From positions 124,001 through 188,000 of the forward strand of contig JAMPIV010011331.1 of NCBI GenBank assembly GCA_024509875.1: 64,000 nucleotides of DNA, given 5' to 3'. A model generated the notes under the pieces. That model was not told where the DNA came from. It made no database searches and saw only the letters and a program-made list of their open reading frames with translations. The translations under genes were made by a program, and so were the position numbers. Source of the DNA: Oreohelix idahoensis. Lineage: Eukaryota > Mollusca > Gastropoda > Stylommatophora > Oreohelicidae. Below, in pieces: positions 34,471 through 45,104 of the stretch. The stretch's first letter is position 1, and each line of letters begins with the position of its first letter.

Positions 34471-35149
34471 ATGAGCAATGAATGTAGTATTAAGCCAAAC
34501 CTATAGCTGGTCCCCTTTGCATTAAGCCTTGATCAAGCATGTATGCTTTTTTGACGTGGTCGTTGCTGCAGTAATTTGTTTTACAGGAGGAAGTCGCTAT
34601 CCCATCTCCCCATTCTCCTCCCCCCGTACTCAAACTTGTCGCCTGTCACAAAATTGCCTGAGGTAGTAGAGCAGATCTGTTCTTCCTTTATCTACTCGGG
34701 AACTACTAGAGGCCACTTGACCTATAAATAAATCCAATATTTTGTTAAAAAAATCAAATAAACATTTCGTGCGAGCGTAAAAGCACTTCCCTAGTAGGGT
34801 CTAATTTAATAGACACAAATCGTAGGTTCCAAAGCCATATCGATCCATTTGAAATGTGATTTGAAACTTGCGTCGCAGGCAGTGGTGTTGGGGGTAGCCC
34901 CTGGCTACTAATGTAGGTTCTTCTTGTCATTTTGACCTTGACAGCTGAGCTTAGCTACATATTCCGTGTTTTACATCGACAACCTGAATTGCTAATTTGA
35001 AGGCGTGATGTGGGTTCAGAATGCTGTCTAGGAAACTGTCAAGTTAAATAGACCGTGATCTCTAGACACGATAGCTGTGACCAGCACTTGGCACGAGATA
35101 ATGTTCACTGGTCAGAGCTAAACTGTTTTATCTTCCAAAGTGGAGATTA

Positions 35150-36290
35150 CCAATGTTTAGAGTTATAATAAAAAAAATTTTAAGACAGATAAGCGAAAGA
35201 ATAATTGAGTATGACAGCGATCAAAACATAATATTTGTAGACCAAGAAAAGGCTCTCGACAGAGTAGACAGAAATAAACTTAGGTCAGTACTAGAAGACT
35301 ACGGAATACAGGGGCAGCTATTAGATAACGTGAGAGCTCTGTACCGTGCAAGCAACAGTGTAGTAAGAACAACTGATGGACTCACTGAAACATTTGGTAT
35401 AACCACAGGAGTTCGACAACGCTATATATTATAATCATTACTGCTCAACATATATGGACAAAATAACATCAAAAGCAAATCTAGAAGACAATCCAGAAGG
35501 CGAAGAAAACATGAAAGTGAAGAATACAACCCATTAAACGAGTTACTTTTAGCAGACGATCAAAGTCTAATGTATGTTGAAAACAATTTGCTAAAACACA
35601 GAAATGCACTTAATTTAACACGTGAAAGATACAACATGGCTATCAACACATCAAAGACAGAAACTATTAAGATTAGCAGATCACCAAGCCCATTAAACAT
35701 ACCTGACGATGACGTCAGGCTTAAGCAGGTTTCAGAGTTCAAATATCATGGAAGCATTTTTACTGAAATTCGATAACTTGACAGAGAAATTGAAACAAGA
35801 TGTCAAAAAGCCAGTGCAGTGACTTACTAAATGACACCACTACTCAAACATCAGAATATCATTATGGAAACTAAACGAAAGCTGATAAACAGTATATTCT
35901 TACCAACTCTTTGCTAGCAGTGCCACACACGGTCATTGACCAAAGCACATGATGGGAAAATCATTTCCTGTGAGATGACATGCTTAGGAAAAGCAATTAA
36001 TGTTACTAGGAGAGACAGAATGAAAAAATGATGACATCAGACAAATTGTGGGAACTATATCCTACATCAAGTGTGTAGAGACACAGAAAATCAAGTGGTT
36101 TTGTCATCTCATGAGAGCGGTAAATTACCACTTCATTAGTACAACACTAGAAGATCTGGGTTCAGAGCACCGGGAAAACCAAGAGGCAGATGGATAGACA
36201 ACATCACAGACATCCTACAGCAACACAGGCTTACAGCAGCCAAGGCGACACACTAGGTTTCACGGTAATAGTGGAAGGAAAAAGTAAACG
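35150..36290 (+). pseudogene. LINE D reverse transcriptase remnant
   Basis: Broken frames read IIFVDQEKALDRVDRNKL (motif A), ETFGITTGVRQ (motif B), LLADDQSLMYVENN (catalytic box as LADD), then KYHGSIFTEIR and downstream RWIDNITDILQQ. It is a different family from LINEs B and C. Stops at 35432-35434 and 35774-35776, among others, inactivate it. Both ends are undefined. Confidence 0.8.
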
Positions 36291-36392
36291 TAAGTAAGTA
36301 TACAAATGTTACTTCTTAGAAATGTAGTTTTTAAAGTAACGCATTTCTGTGATTTATGTTTTACTATTTTCATAGTCACTACAGACCTAGTT

Positions 36393-36490
36393 CTTCTTTT
36401 TTGAAAATAAATTTCTTCTTCTTCTTCGCCTACTTCTTCTTCTTCGTCTTCTTATTGTTCTTGTTCTTGTTGTTCTTCTTCTTCTTCTTG
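36393..36490. repeat. (CTT)n microsatellite, left part
   Basis: An imperfect CTT/TTC run, interrupted by the SINE at 36491 and continuing at 36765. Confidence 0.85.
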
Positions 36491-36764
36491 GGAGCCGCGG
36501 TAGCATAGTGGTTAGTGCACTGGCTTCCTAGCTCAGTGGTCTATGGTTCGATCCCCAGATGAGGTGGGATATTTTTAGGCCGCAAACGGCTCCTGGGTCG
36601 ACCCAGCCCCAACTGGGTACCAGAGCAACTCTGGGAAGGTTAAGGCGGCCGGCGTGATGCTGACCACATCACCCCTAGTGTGCCGATGGTCAAGAAAATA
36701 TGGGCCTAACACCATATTCCCAATATGCCTCAATGGGCGTGTAACAGGATCCTTTACCTTTACC
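36491..36764 (+). mobile_element. tRNA-derived SINE 2 inserted in the CTT repeat
   Basis: The head GGAGCCGCGGTAGCATAGTGG (A-box region) and GGTTCGATCCCC (B box) are followed by a core with GGCTCCTGGGTCGACCCAG and a tail with TTTACC units. The 13-bp CTTCTTCTTCTTG on both sides (36478-36490; 36765-36777) could be a target duplication, though it is also just repeat sequence. Confidence 0.8.
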
Positions 36765-36893
36765 CTTCTTCTTCTTGTTCTTCATCCTCTTCCGTCTTCG
36801 TATCTTCTTCTTTCTTCTTCTTCTTCTTCTTCTTCTTCTTCTTCTTCTTCTTCTTCTTCTTCTTCTTCTTCTCCTTCTTCTTCTTCTTCTTCA
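36765..36893. repeat. (TTC)n microsatellite, right part
   Basis: A TTC/CTT run that creates spurious poly-Ser and poly-Phe frames. Confidence 0.9.
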
Positions 36894-37095
36894 AGTACCA
36901 TGGCTTGTCACGTAGGCGATCATATCTCTCCACAACTTCCTGTCTTCAGTACAGTTTTGCCAGTTCTCTTGTTGACTTCTTTCCATGCCATGATGGCAAA
37001 CTGTCCAGCATCTTTCCTCTTTCTTGTCTTCTATCTGTTTGTCAATAAATCTTTCCTGTCGCCACGATATATTGAAAATAGACAGTCATGTAGAT

Positions 37096-37274
37096 CAGTG
37101 GTTCTCAACATGTGTCATATGGCCCCACATGGGGGCCATGCCATATTTCTAGTGGTAAAGTACCTCTTTTACAAGCTAACAGCGACTATCGGTGGGGAGG
37201 GGGCACATAGGTAAATAAGGCTCAGTAGGGGGGGGGGGGGGCAGTGAGCAAAAACAAAAGGTTGAGAACCCCTG
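37096..37274. mobile_element. hAT-type MITE 1 (179 bp)
   Basis: Ends CAGTGGTTCTCAAC and GTTGAGAACCCCTG form an imperfect inverted repeat. The 8-bp flanks ATGTAGAT (37088-37095) and ACGTAGAT (37275-37282) differ at one base. Non-coding. Confidence 0.85.
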
Positions 37275-37396
37275 ACGTAGATTACAGTTAGTGCTAGTAG
37301 TACCCTATGTGGCTCTTGGGTGCCTTAAGGAAACAAAGAAATAATAGGCTCACAGCTCTCACTATCGTAACAGACTGTTTAAAGTACGGTCTATGC

Positions 37397-37579
37397 CAGG
37401 GGCCGCATGCGGCTCTGTGAGCCATCTCGTGCGGCTCTCGGCTCTTTACTACTTAACTCTCAGTGAATGAAGGATACCATGTGATGTTTTTTTTTTTTTT
37501 CATGTGGCTCTTCAATTTGTTAAAATGGGGACAACATTAAATATTTGGCTCTTTGTCACGGACAGGTTCCCGACCCCTG
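37397..37579. mobile_element. hAT-type MITE 2 (183 bp)
   Basis: It starts CAGGGGCCGCATGC and ends CCCGACCCCTG. The 8-bp duplication GTCTATGC is perfect (37389-37396 and 37580-37587). Non-coding, with an internal T-run. Confidence 0.9.
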
Positions 37580-37683
37580 GTCTATGCCGCGGCTGGCACC
37601 ATCATTACGTAAAATATACTACAGAAACCACCAACGAAAGAACACATGGATAGCGTTAACACAGTCCGTGCTCTGTATTAAAA

Positions 37684-37967
37684 CAAAGGTAAAGGCCCCG
37701 TAGCAGATACTGCCGTGGGGGAGTGAAGTGTTAGAGACTTCACTATACTAGGTCCAGCTTTATGAAGTGGGGGTAACCAGTTCTCTTCCTCTCTGCCTTT
37801 GCGTTTCCTAACTCAAGAGCAGAGTCAGGTACCCACCCAGTTACAGCAGGGTAGATTGGAGCGTGACCATGCTATGTTACGATCCCGGTAAAGTTGCCGA
37901 TCGGCCAGTCGAACGCTCGAGCACTGTATGACAGGCTAAAAATAAGCATTCATTCATTCAAGTACTC
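37684..37967 (+). mobile_element. Probable SINE with (ATTC)n tail
   Basis: It contains GAGCAGAGTCAGGTACCCAC, a core style seen in many invertebrate SINEs, and a late segment GATCGGCCAGTCGAACGCTC. It ends in ATTCATTCATTC. No clear target duplication was found; boundaries are approximate. Confidence 0.5.
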
Positions 37968-38568
37968 ATTGAGAATATACATAAAAATATAACACAAGAC
38001 CCGGTTGAAAACGCATTATTTGAATACTGATGCTATGAGTAACGTTGTTAAAAAAAAAAAACAGCTCATGAATATTTATTTTAATGTCAACTATCCGAGA
38101 TATCTTCTAAAAAAATTCTTTCCCCGAAAATCCACAATCTTAGAAGTTATAATTTTAAGCGAAAGCAAATTAGACAACAAGAGTAAAAGATGATTCTTCG
38201 ATGAAATCTTTGTGGCTCATCATACGGAGCTAATTAATAATTGACGACCCAATCATTGCATGATTTAGTTTGTTCTGCCTGCCTTTTTTGTGTCACTAAT
38301 TTTTGTTAATGTTGATTAGATGTCGCATTTTGGCTCTATCCTGGCTTTCTGACACAACGGGAGAAGTTGTCACAATCTAATATAAACCGAGACGCCGGGA
38401 ACTGTGTTTCTATGGGTTTTTCCTCGTGACAGGAATACACAAACTCGCTAATGAAGTGACTCATTGACGTGGAGATGGACGCCATCTATCGGCATTCGTG
38501 ACGGATATGAACGTTTTGTTGTTTAGCGCGTTGTTAGCCCGCCGAGCAAGTGAACAATTCAACAATTG

Positions 38569-38600
38569 TTTTGTGTGTGTGTGTGTGCGTGTGTTTGTGT
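38569..38600. repeat. (GT)n microsatellite
   Basis: A short GTGTG run next to the 3' end of a LINE fragment. Confidence 0.8.
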
Positions 38601-38634
38601 TAGTGTTTTTAAAATATGATTTTCATTTTTAGTA

Positions 38635-40435
38635 TGGAAAAATCTTCTTTGGTCCTTAGCCGCCTACACAACTGTCAAAGCAGTCAGTGGCCATCACGCC
38701 TGATGGCGTTTTGTAGGGCAGCAACAAACTTCTTCCACTTTGTTCGGTCGGCGGCCATCCTTCGTGCAGTTCCCCAGCTCTGGTTCATTCTTTGTATCTC
38801 TGCCTCTACAGTTCTCCGCCAAGTTGTTTTTGGTCGGCCTCTCTTTCGCTTTCCTTCAGGGGTCCATAGCATAGCTGTTCTTGTGAAGGGAAAAGGATCT
38901 TTTCTGAGGACGTGGCCAACCCAACTTCAGCTATGATGGTGTGCATATCCTCTTGTTTGCTCCGAATATCCTCTTGGTTGCTCCGAGTAAGCAGTTCTTG
39001 GTTGGTGTTGGTATTCGGCCAAAAGATTAAGAGAATATTCCTTAGGCAGATTGTGTGGAAAGAGGACAATTTCGACATTTCTTTCTCTGCTACTCTCCAG
39101 CATTCCGCACCACAGAGAAGCACAGAAAGTTCACATCTCTCGTATAATCTTAATTTGGTGTTTGTGCTGTACTGAGAGGACTTCCAGGTGATGTTTAGAC
39201 CAGCAAATGCTGTTCCCGCTTTGTTCAGTCTATTGTTGATGTCTTTGCTTGTTTCGCCGTCTGGTGTTACTATGCATCCAAGGTATGTAAATGTATCTGT
39301 CTGTTCCAGCTTCTGGTTCCTTATTGTGATGGGATCAGGATTGCCCACATTGAGTGTCATGACCGCTGTCTTATTTAGATTCATGTTCAGACCTAACTCA
39401 TGGCTATACTTATTTAGTCTATCTGGGTTTTTTTTCTTGGATGTGTTGATATGAATGTGCGAGTAGTGCAATGTCATCTGCATATTCCAGATCTTTCCGT
39501 GTAGAAAACGTTGCACACCTCATTCCTCTTGGACTGCCCTCTGTTGTCTGGCACATCACCCAGTCTATGACCGTCAAAAATAAAGTGGTTGATAAGGGGC
39601 ATCCCTGTCGTACTCTTGTCTTCAGCTCAAAATCTAGGTTGCTCTGCTCGACACTACATGTAAAGTTAGCATATGATGGAAACAATGCAGCTGGGAATTC
39701 CATAAGCCCTCAGTATTTTCTATAGGCTGTCCCTGTGCGTGTTGTCAAAAGCCTTTATAAAATCAACACGGTTAATGCATAGCTGTCTCCGCCACTGCTC
39801 TATAATGTTCCCGAAGGCTAATATATTATCTGCACATCTTCTGTTCTTTCTGAATCCTGCTTGTTCTTTCCTCGGTTTATGGTCTACTGCTTTTGAAATT
39901 ATCTGAATAATTATTCTGCCTACTATTTTATTGGGAAATGAGAGGAGAGTAATTTCTCTCCAGTTGTTGCAGCCTGCAAGGTCGCCCTTCTTGGGCAAAT
40001 TGTTCAATTATTCCTTTATTCCACTCAACTGGTGTTGTCTCTGTTTTTCAGACTTGTGCAAATAGTGGTTCTAATAGTTCTGCAGCTAGTTCAGGGTCTG
40101 TCCTAAATAACTCAGCATTTAAATTGTCGTGACCAGGAGCTTTTCCATTCTTGAGCCCTTTGAAAGTTCGTGGAATGTCTATATTTACGTCTAGATCATT
40201 GTCAGCCTCAGGAACATTCGGCTGCGTCTCTGGTGGTTCCTTATTCAGTGTTTCTCTGAAATGCTCTGCCTATCTTGTTTCTTGCCCCAGTTCTGTGGTG
40301 ATGAGATTTCCTTGCTTATGTCTTACTAATGTAATAGTGTACACCCCGTTTTCCGTTGATGGGGTCAGTTACTTTATACACTGTGTTTTGTTCATTTCTC
40401 AGTGCTGCCTTTTCTGATTATCTTGCACAGCAGCG
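38635..40435 (-). pseudogene. LINE C family copy, 5'-truncated
   Basis: It reads right to left and corresponds to LINE C from about 43070 to its 3' end. Motifs: KGDLAGCNNWREITLLSFPN, CINRVDFIKAFDNTHRDSL, TRVRQGCPLSTTLFL, LEYADDIALLAHSYQ, then KRKRGRPKTTWRRTVEAE near the end. Several frameshifts and stops break it. It keeps the uninterrupted junction (near 40205-40265) where the plus-strand LINE C carries a Mutator-like insertion, so it serves as a reference for that site. The 5' end is truncated near 40435. Confidence 0.85.
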
Positions 40436-41562
40436 CAATTAACATCATCATCATTAATTTTCCTTAGTGCTCTGCACGGAGCATGGAACCACTGTAGTTA
40501 TAGTGATGGTCACGTTGCAAGAAGCCTGTACCAAGCGATCACATGCTTTTGCAGCAGTTGTTTATGTAGCAATTCTTTTAACATGATGATGTTGTCATCC
40601 TTATGCACTACCTCATATTAGTCGTCTTATACGACATGCTTGAGGGTACAATAGTTCTGTTCTTTCTTTGTCTCTTCAAAGACCCCCAGGAGCTGTACGG
40701 TGTAATTAAAAACAGCAACATCCTTTTGCAGACAGAGATCTAGAAAAAAAAACTATTTTAAACTTTCAAAACGAATTTTAAGGCATCAGCTCAAGTAATT
40801 GGACAATTTCGCTGTCAAAACGGTTCAGAGATTTCTTCTGTCCGGCTCATATTTGAAATCTAAATGGCCGCGCTTACGGAACAACGGACGCTGCACATTT
40901 TATTAACTGAACTAATCAAGGCATCAGGTTTCTCTGTGAGTTAGCGCTAACTCCCCCACTTGGGGGTGATCCAATTATCGACACGTCCCGTGAGTCACCC
41001 ACAAATTGTATGACAGCAGCTAATCAACTGCAAACTTCGTAGCCACGAATTGTCTATGGGCACGGGCTCAGCGCTGTACTCTATCGGTCACGGTTGTGGT
41101 TTACATACGCACGACTGAGTAACTTGTGATGGAGGCACGTGCTGGTGCTCTCTGATGGTAGCAATTTATTAGTCATCTAATATTGATGACAGCGACAAAC
41201 CGCATTGGTCGATGCTTGGTTCTATAGAAAACATTTGGTTTAGATGTTCAATATAAGTTTAAGTACGGGTTGTGCGCTGTGTCCTTCAGGTCAAACGTCA
41301 GAATTGTGAAGTAATAATGAACATATATACAGTAATTGTAAGAAAGTATAAGTTTTTTTGCGTATTCACCGCACGTTTGGGCCAGCTGATTGCACCGGTT
41401 GTATTCATTTTATTTATTTTTCAATGTAAGTAAATAAATAATTGAGTTGCTGTAAAATTGGTACGGGAAGTAATATATAATTTTAAAAAGACATGGTATG
41501 GAATCAGCTTTACAAATCGCTCATCATACGTTGTTCGATTTGTTTATCATTATTTCTATGTG
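40436..41562. other. Non-coding stretch with two adjacent palindromes
   Basis: No gene is seen. AGTTAGCGCTAACT (40939-40952) is a perfect palindrome and is followed directly by CCCCCACTTGGGGG (40953-40966). Confidence 0.6.
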
Positions 41563-41820
41563 TATGCAGTGTCCCTGCCATCACCGGTGTCAATACCTTG
41601 ACGAGGTATGGCGGCTTGCATACCCTGATTACCTCCAGAGCTATGCCAGCTGGAGTTTTACTCCTGGAAGGTTCTAACAAGCTGGACAGGTTTGCACGGG
41701 CAGGGGTCAGACTAAAGCAGACACCCTGGTCCTCCGGGTTGGGGGTTTCAGCATAGGGCTGACACCCCTGTCTATGTAAAAAGAAATTAAGTTACGGAAA
41801 CGACAACAAATGAACAAACT

Positions 41821-43250
41821 TTGCTGCGGGACGGACATCCGGAGTCTGAGGCTCGTATGACTGTCAGTGGTGACAGCCGAAAGGACGCCACTGACACGAA
41901 AACGGACGTCCTGACCGCAAAACGTGAAACAAGAATAGGATTTTGGAATGTCAGGACAATGAACGAGACGGGTAAACTAAAACAGGTCACAGCAGAAATG
42001 AGAAACTATAGATTACACATTCTAGGGATAAGCGAGAGCAGATGGACAGGCGCAGGAAAAGTTAAAAGAGCAACAGGAGAAACAGTACTTTACTCTGGAA
42101 GAGAGGATGGAAGCACAATGATGAAGGTGTAGCCATTATTCTACAGAAATGAATAGAAAGGACATTACTGGAATGGAAGCCCTTCAACAACAGACTGATA
42201 AGAATAAGATTGAGAGGGAGATTCACCAACACTACAATAATACAATGCTACGCACCAACGAATGACAGCGATGATGAGGTCAAGGATGAATTCTATCAAC
42301 AACTGCAGAAAGAAATGGAAGACACACCTAGATATGATCTTATCGTAGTAATGGGAGACAATACGAAAGTTGGAACACACAATACATATAATGAAAGAGT
42401 AATGGGAAAATGCGGCAGCGGAACAGCAAACGAAAATGGGGATAAATTAATAAGTTTCTGCAGCATTAACAACCTGGTCATTGGAAGAACACTTTTCCCA
42501 CACAAAGAAATTCACAAATTAACATGGTCGGGACAGAAACCAGATAGACCAAATTATGATTAACGGTAGATGGAGACATGCATTACAAGATGTGAAGGTA
42601 AGAAGAGGTGCGGATGTGGGAAGTGATCACCATTTAGTAGTAGCAAAACTGAAAGTGAAACTAATAACGGCTGGATCAACTGTAACTACAGAAAAGGTTT
42701 GACATCAGCAAATTGAAGGAATCCCTTACCAGAAAAGCTTTTGCGGCTGATATAAAGAAGCGATATCAATTTGCCAAAAGTCAGGAAAAGACATTGACTG
42801 ATGATATAGACCAGAAATTCAACACCATTTCAACAACATATAAGGAAAGCAGCAAATCATGCTTGGGATTCCAGGAAAGGAAGAAGCATGACTGGATAAC
42901 ACCAGAAACATTAAACACCACAACGACGAGAAAGGAAATGAAAAGAAAGAAAACAGAAGCGAAGTCCCCCAGGTTAAAGCAATTATATAGCGAACAGTAC
43001 AGTCAGCTGGACAAGGAAGTTAAACGCCAAAACCCGAGCCAACAAAAGGAATTTCCTAGACGATCTTGCAAGACAGGCAGAAGAGGCAGCACTGAGAAAT
43101 GAACAAAGCACAGTATACAAAATAACTAAAATCATCAGCGGAAAACGAGGTGCAAAAAATATGACATTAGTAAGAGATAAGCAAGAAAATCTCATCATGA
43201 CAGCAGAAGAACAGGAAACCAGATGGGCAGAGCATTTCAGAGAAACTCTG
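41821..43250 (+). pseudogene. LINE C endonuclease and linker
   Basis: The endonuclease begins near TRIGFWNVRTMNETGKL. It includes ILGISESRWTG (catalytic Glu), IIQCYAPTNDSDDE, VVMGDNTKVG (normally GDFN/GDMN) and, out of frame near 42620, GADVGSDHHLVVAKLKVKL (catalytic Asp/His). Frames break at 42130 and near 42560. The linker continues in pieces to about 43250, where similarity to the minus-strand copy stops. The domain nicks target DNA. Confidence 0.85.
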
Positions 43251-43857
43251 ACTCAAATTTTCCTTTCAGAATCAAACAACCATGGGTATAGTGTTAGTAT
43301 GGACTTAAAATTTTTGTCCACATAATGACCTCATTAATTATGCAAATTAGCTATCCAATATGGCCGCCATAGTGAATAAATTATACACCTTTTTTAAAAC
43401 ATCATAACTATGTTATTTGTACAAGGATCTGACTGAAACTTGGCAAATTGAATCATTATATATAGCGTGAGTTCATGAACTAAAATGACAGAGATTGACA
43501 GAAAGGTTAATTTTTAATGAATTTTCAAAATTTATATTTCTGGAGTGTTTGATATTTGTGCCTCATTATATATGCATGATGGTCATAAAACTAAAACTTT
43601 GAATTCAATTGTATCCATTTTAGGTCAGAATCTGTAAGATTATATGACAACCAACTGTTTTAATTTTCATGTCAATTGAATGTACAGATCCAGAGATATC
43701 TTGTTTCAAAGATCACCAATTATGCTAAAAAGACAATTCCGAGAAAACAAAGAAAAACAGAAAAAGAACTCACAAAATGAAGTTTAATGAGCTCCTGTTG
43801 AATAAAGGTCTCCTTCTACTGCAGTTGCAGTGTCTATGAATCCCCTTTTCAGTGCTC

Positions 43858-44420
43858 TCAGGGTCTTTCCATTGCAATGTCCTTACTTGCTGAATAGATC
43901 ATGTGCAGCGTTCTCCTGTATGCTTTCTTTGCCATGGGTTGACTTGTGTTCATGTATATCGAAAAATTATGCAATGTACTGGGGCCTTTCCAAATAGAAC
44001 GCACAAATGCCACCATTTGCATATTTACTTCTTTGTGTTTGTGAGTAGCTGAAGATGAAACATCAGAGGTATTGAAATTCGCCACAGTTTGTGCACTTGA
44101 TACTGATTTCATGACAAAAGCCATTCCGAGTCTCTTCGACGATCTCACAGGTCAGTGAGTACTGATAACATTTGTCACATCTAAAGTTAGCGCATAAAAA
44201 ACCAAACAGTGGGTTTACATCCATAAGGATAAACCCATTTCGTCTGTTGTCATTTTTAGCTTGTCCTTCACTTTCTTGGACCTTTACTTTCTTTGCTGAG
44301 GAGCACAGAGGCTTTATAGCGTCACTATCGACAATAGGTGTCTCATTTTCAGGCAACGGTTTGTTGGTGTACACGCCTCCCAGTCTTTGTCTTATTTCCC
44401 ATTGTGAACAAAAGAACCTC
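43858..44420 (-). pseudogene. Mutator-like transposase N-terminal region
   Basis: It starts near MGNKTKTGRRV (about 44405). After a frameshift come YTNKPLPENETP, a Cys-pair segment (CDKCYQYSLTCE and CTNCGEF), a second frame change, and SSSATHKHKEVNMQMVAFVR and SMNTSQPMAKKAYR-like text. From memory of the family, this matches the N-terminal layout of proteins labelled Mutator-like transposase domain in invertebrates: two Cys pairs, then N.R.V.A.R..GKG, then P.....Y. The catalytic core is missing, because the frame ends before it. Identification is by motif style only. Confidence 0.6.
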
Positions 44421-44809
44421 TGCTAACTACTATTATACAGAATCAGTATAAAACTAGCAGTAAATAGAGTTGACGTGGGTGAAAATGCACAATGCATGTA
44501 ACAAATGTTGAAATTTACAATCAAAGCTTTCTAGACACACTTTTGAAAAATTCATAAGAAATCATTGAGTGATTCCCCGTGGAAAAGTTATAAATATCTT
44601 TTTCCTGTTGCCTCAGTATAATTATAATTTCGCAGTTTTACAATTACGCACCTTCATGTTGGGTCATTATTCACATGGTAACCAACTATAAACATTGGTT
44701 GCTATGCAAATCACTCAAGGGGGTGTGTGTAGAAAAACACTGATTCCTATCAAACCAGAGTGTCTCTAAGCTTCTATGAATTATTTTTAGTTCAGGAATA
44801 TGTTGACGA

Positions 44810-44987
44810 CCGATTACGGAAACAGCGGCAGATGGATCTATTTGGAGTTGCCCTAAAGACGCCGCTAGGCGTGATGGGAAACTACAACAGAGAAAATCAA
44901 TCTGCTGTTGCCCTTAAGACGCCACAAGGCGTGATGGCCTCTGACTGCTTGGTCGGTCTTTGGCTAAGGACGGAAGAAGAAGAAGAA
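44810..44987 (+). mobile_element. LINE-derived SINE-like element, second copy
   Basis: The 14-bp duplication GAATATGTTGACGA is exact (44796-44809; 44988-45001). It has the same two-part structure as 29758-29968: GTTACGG-like head (GATTACGGAAACAGCGGCAG), two GTTGCCCTTAAGACGCC-type blocks, and the tail GGCTAAGGACGGAAGAAGAA. It therefore belongs to the same family, and it is younger than the Mutator-like insertion. Confidence 0.9.
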
Positions 44988-45104
44988 GAATATGTTGACG
45001 ATGATTTAAAGCATGAAAATGAAAATTGTTGGATTTTTATTTTTTTTTAACTTTTCTGGGTATACTACTACCTTAATGTTCCTGAGGCTGAAAATGATCT
45101 AGAT

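Larger units (their letters stand above)
43291..45056 (-). mobile_element. Mutator-like DNA element fragment inserted in LINE C
   Basis: LINE homology stops near 43252 and resumes near 45076. The direct repeat TGGGTATA at 43283-43290 and 45057-45064 may be the target duplication (Mutator-like elements make 8-11 bp). No long terminal inverted repeats were found, so the limits are provisional. It carries part of a transposase-like gene on the minus strand and a SINE at 44810-44987. Confidence 0.55.

Noticed and set aside
36654..37214. Ser-rich frame across a TTC repeat
   Set aside because: Produced by the microsatellite and SINE; no protein feature outside the repeat.
41493..41756. 87-codon frame in the LINE C leader
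   Set aside because: Spans the insertion boundary and the GC-rich untranslated leader; no motif.
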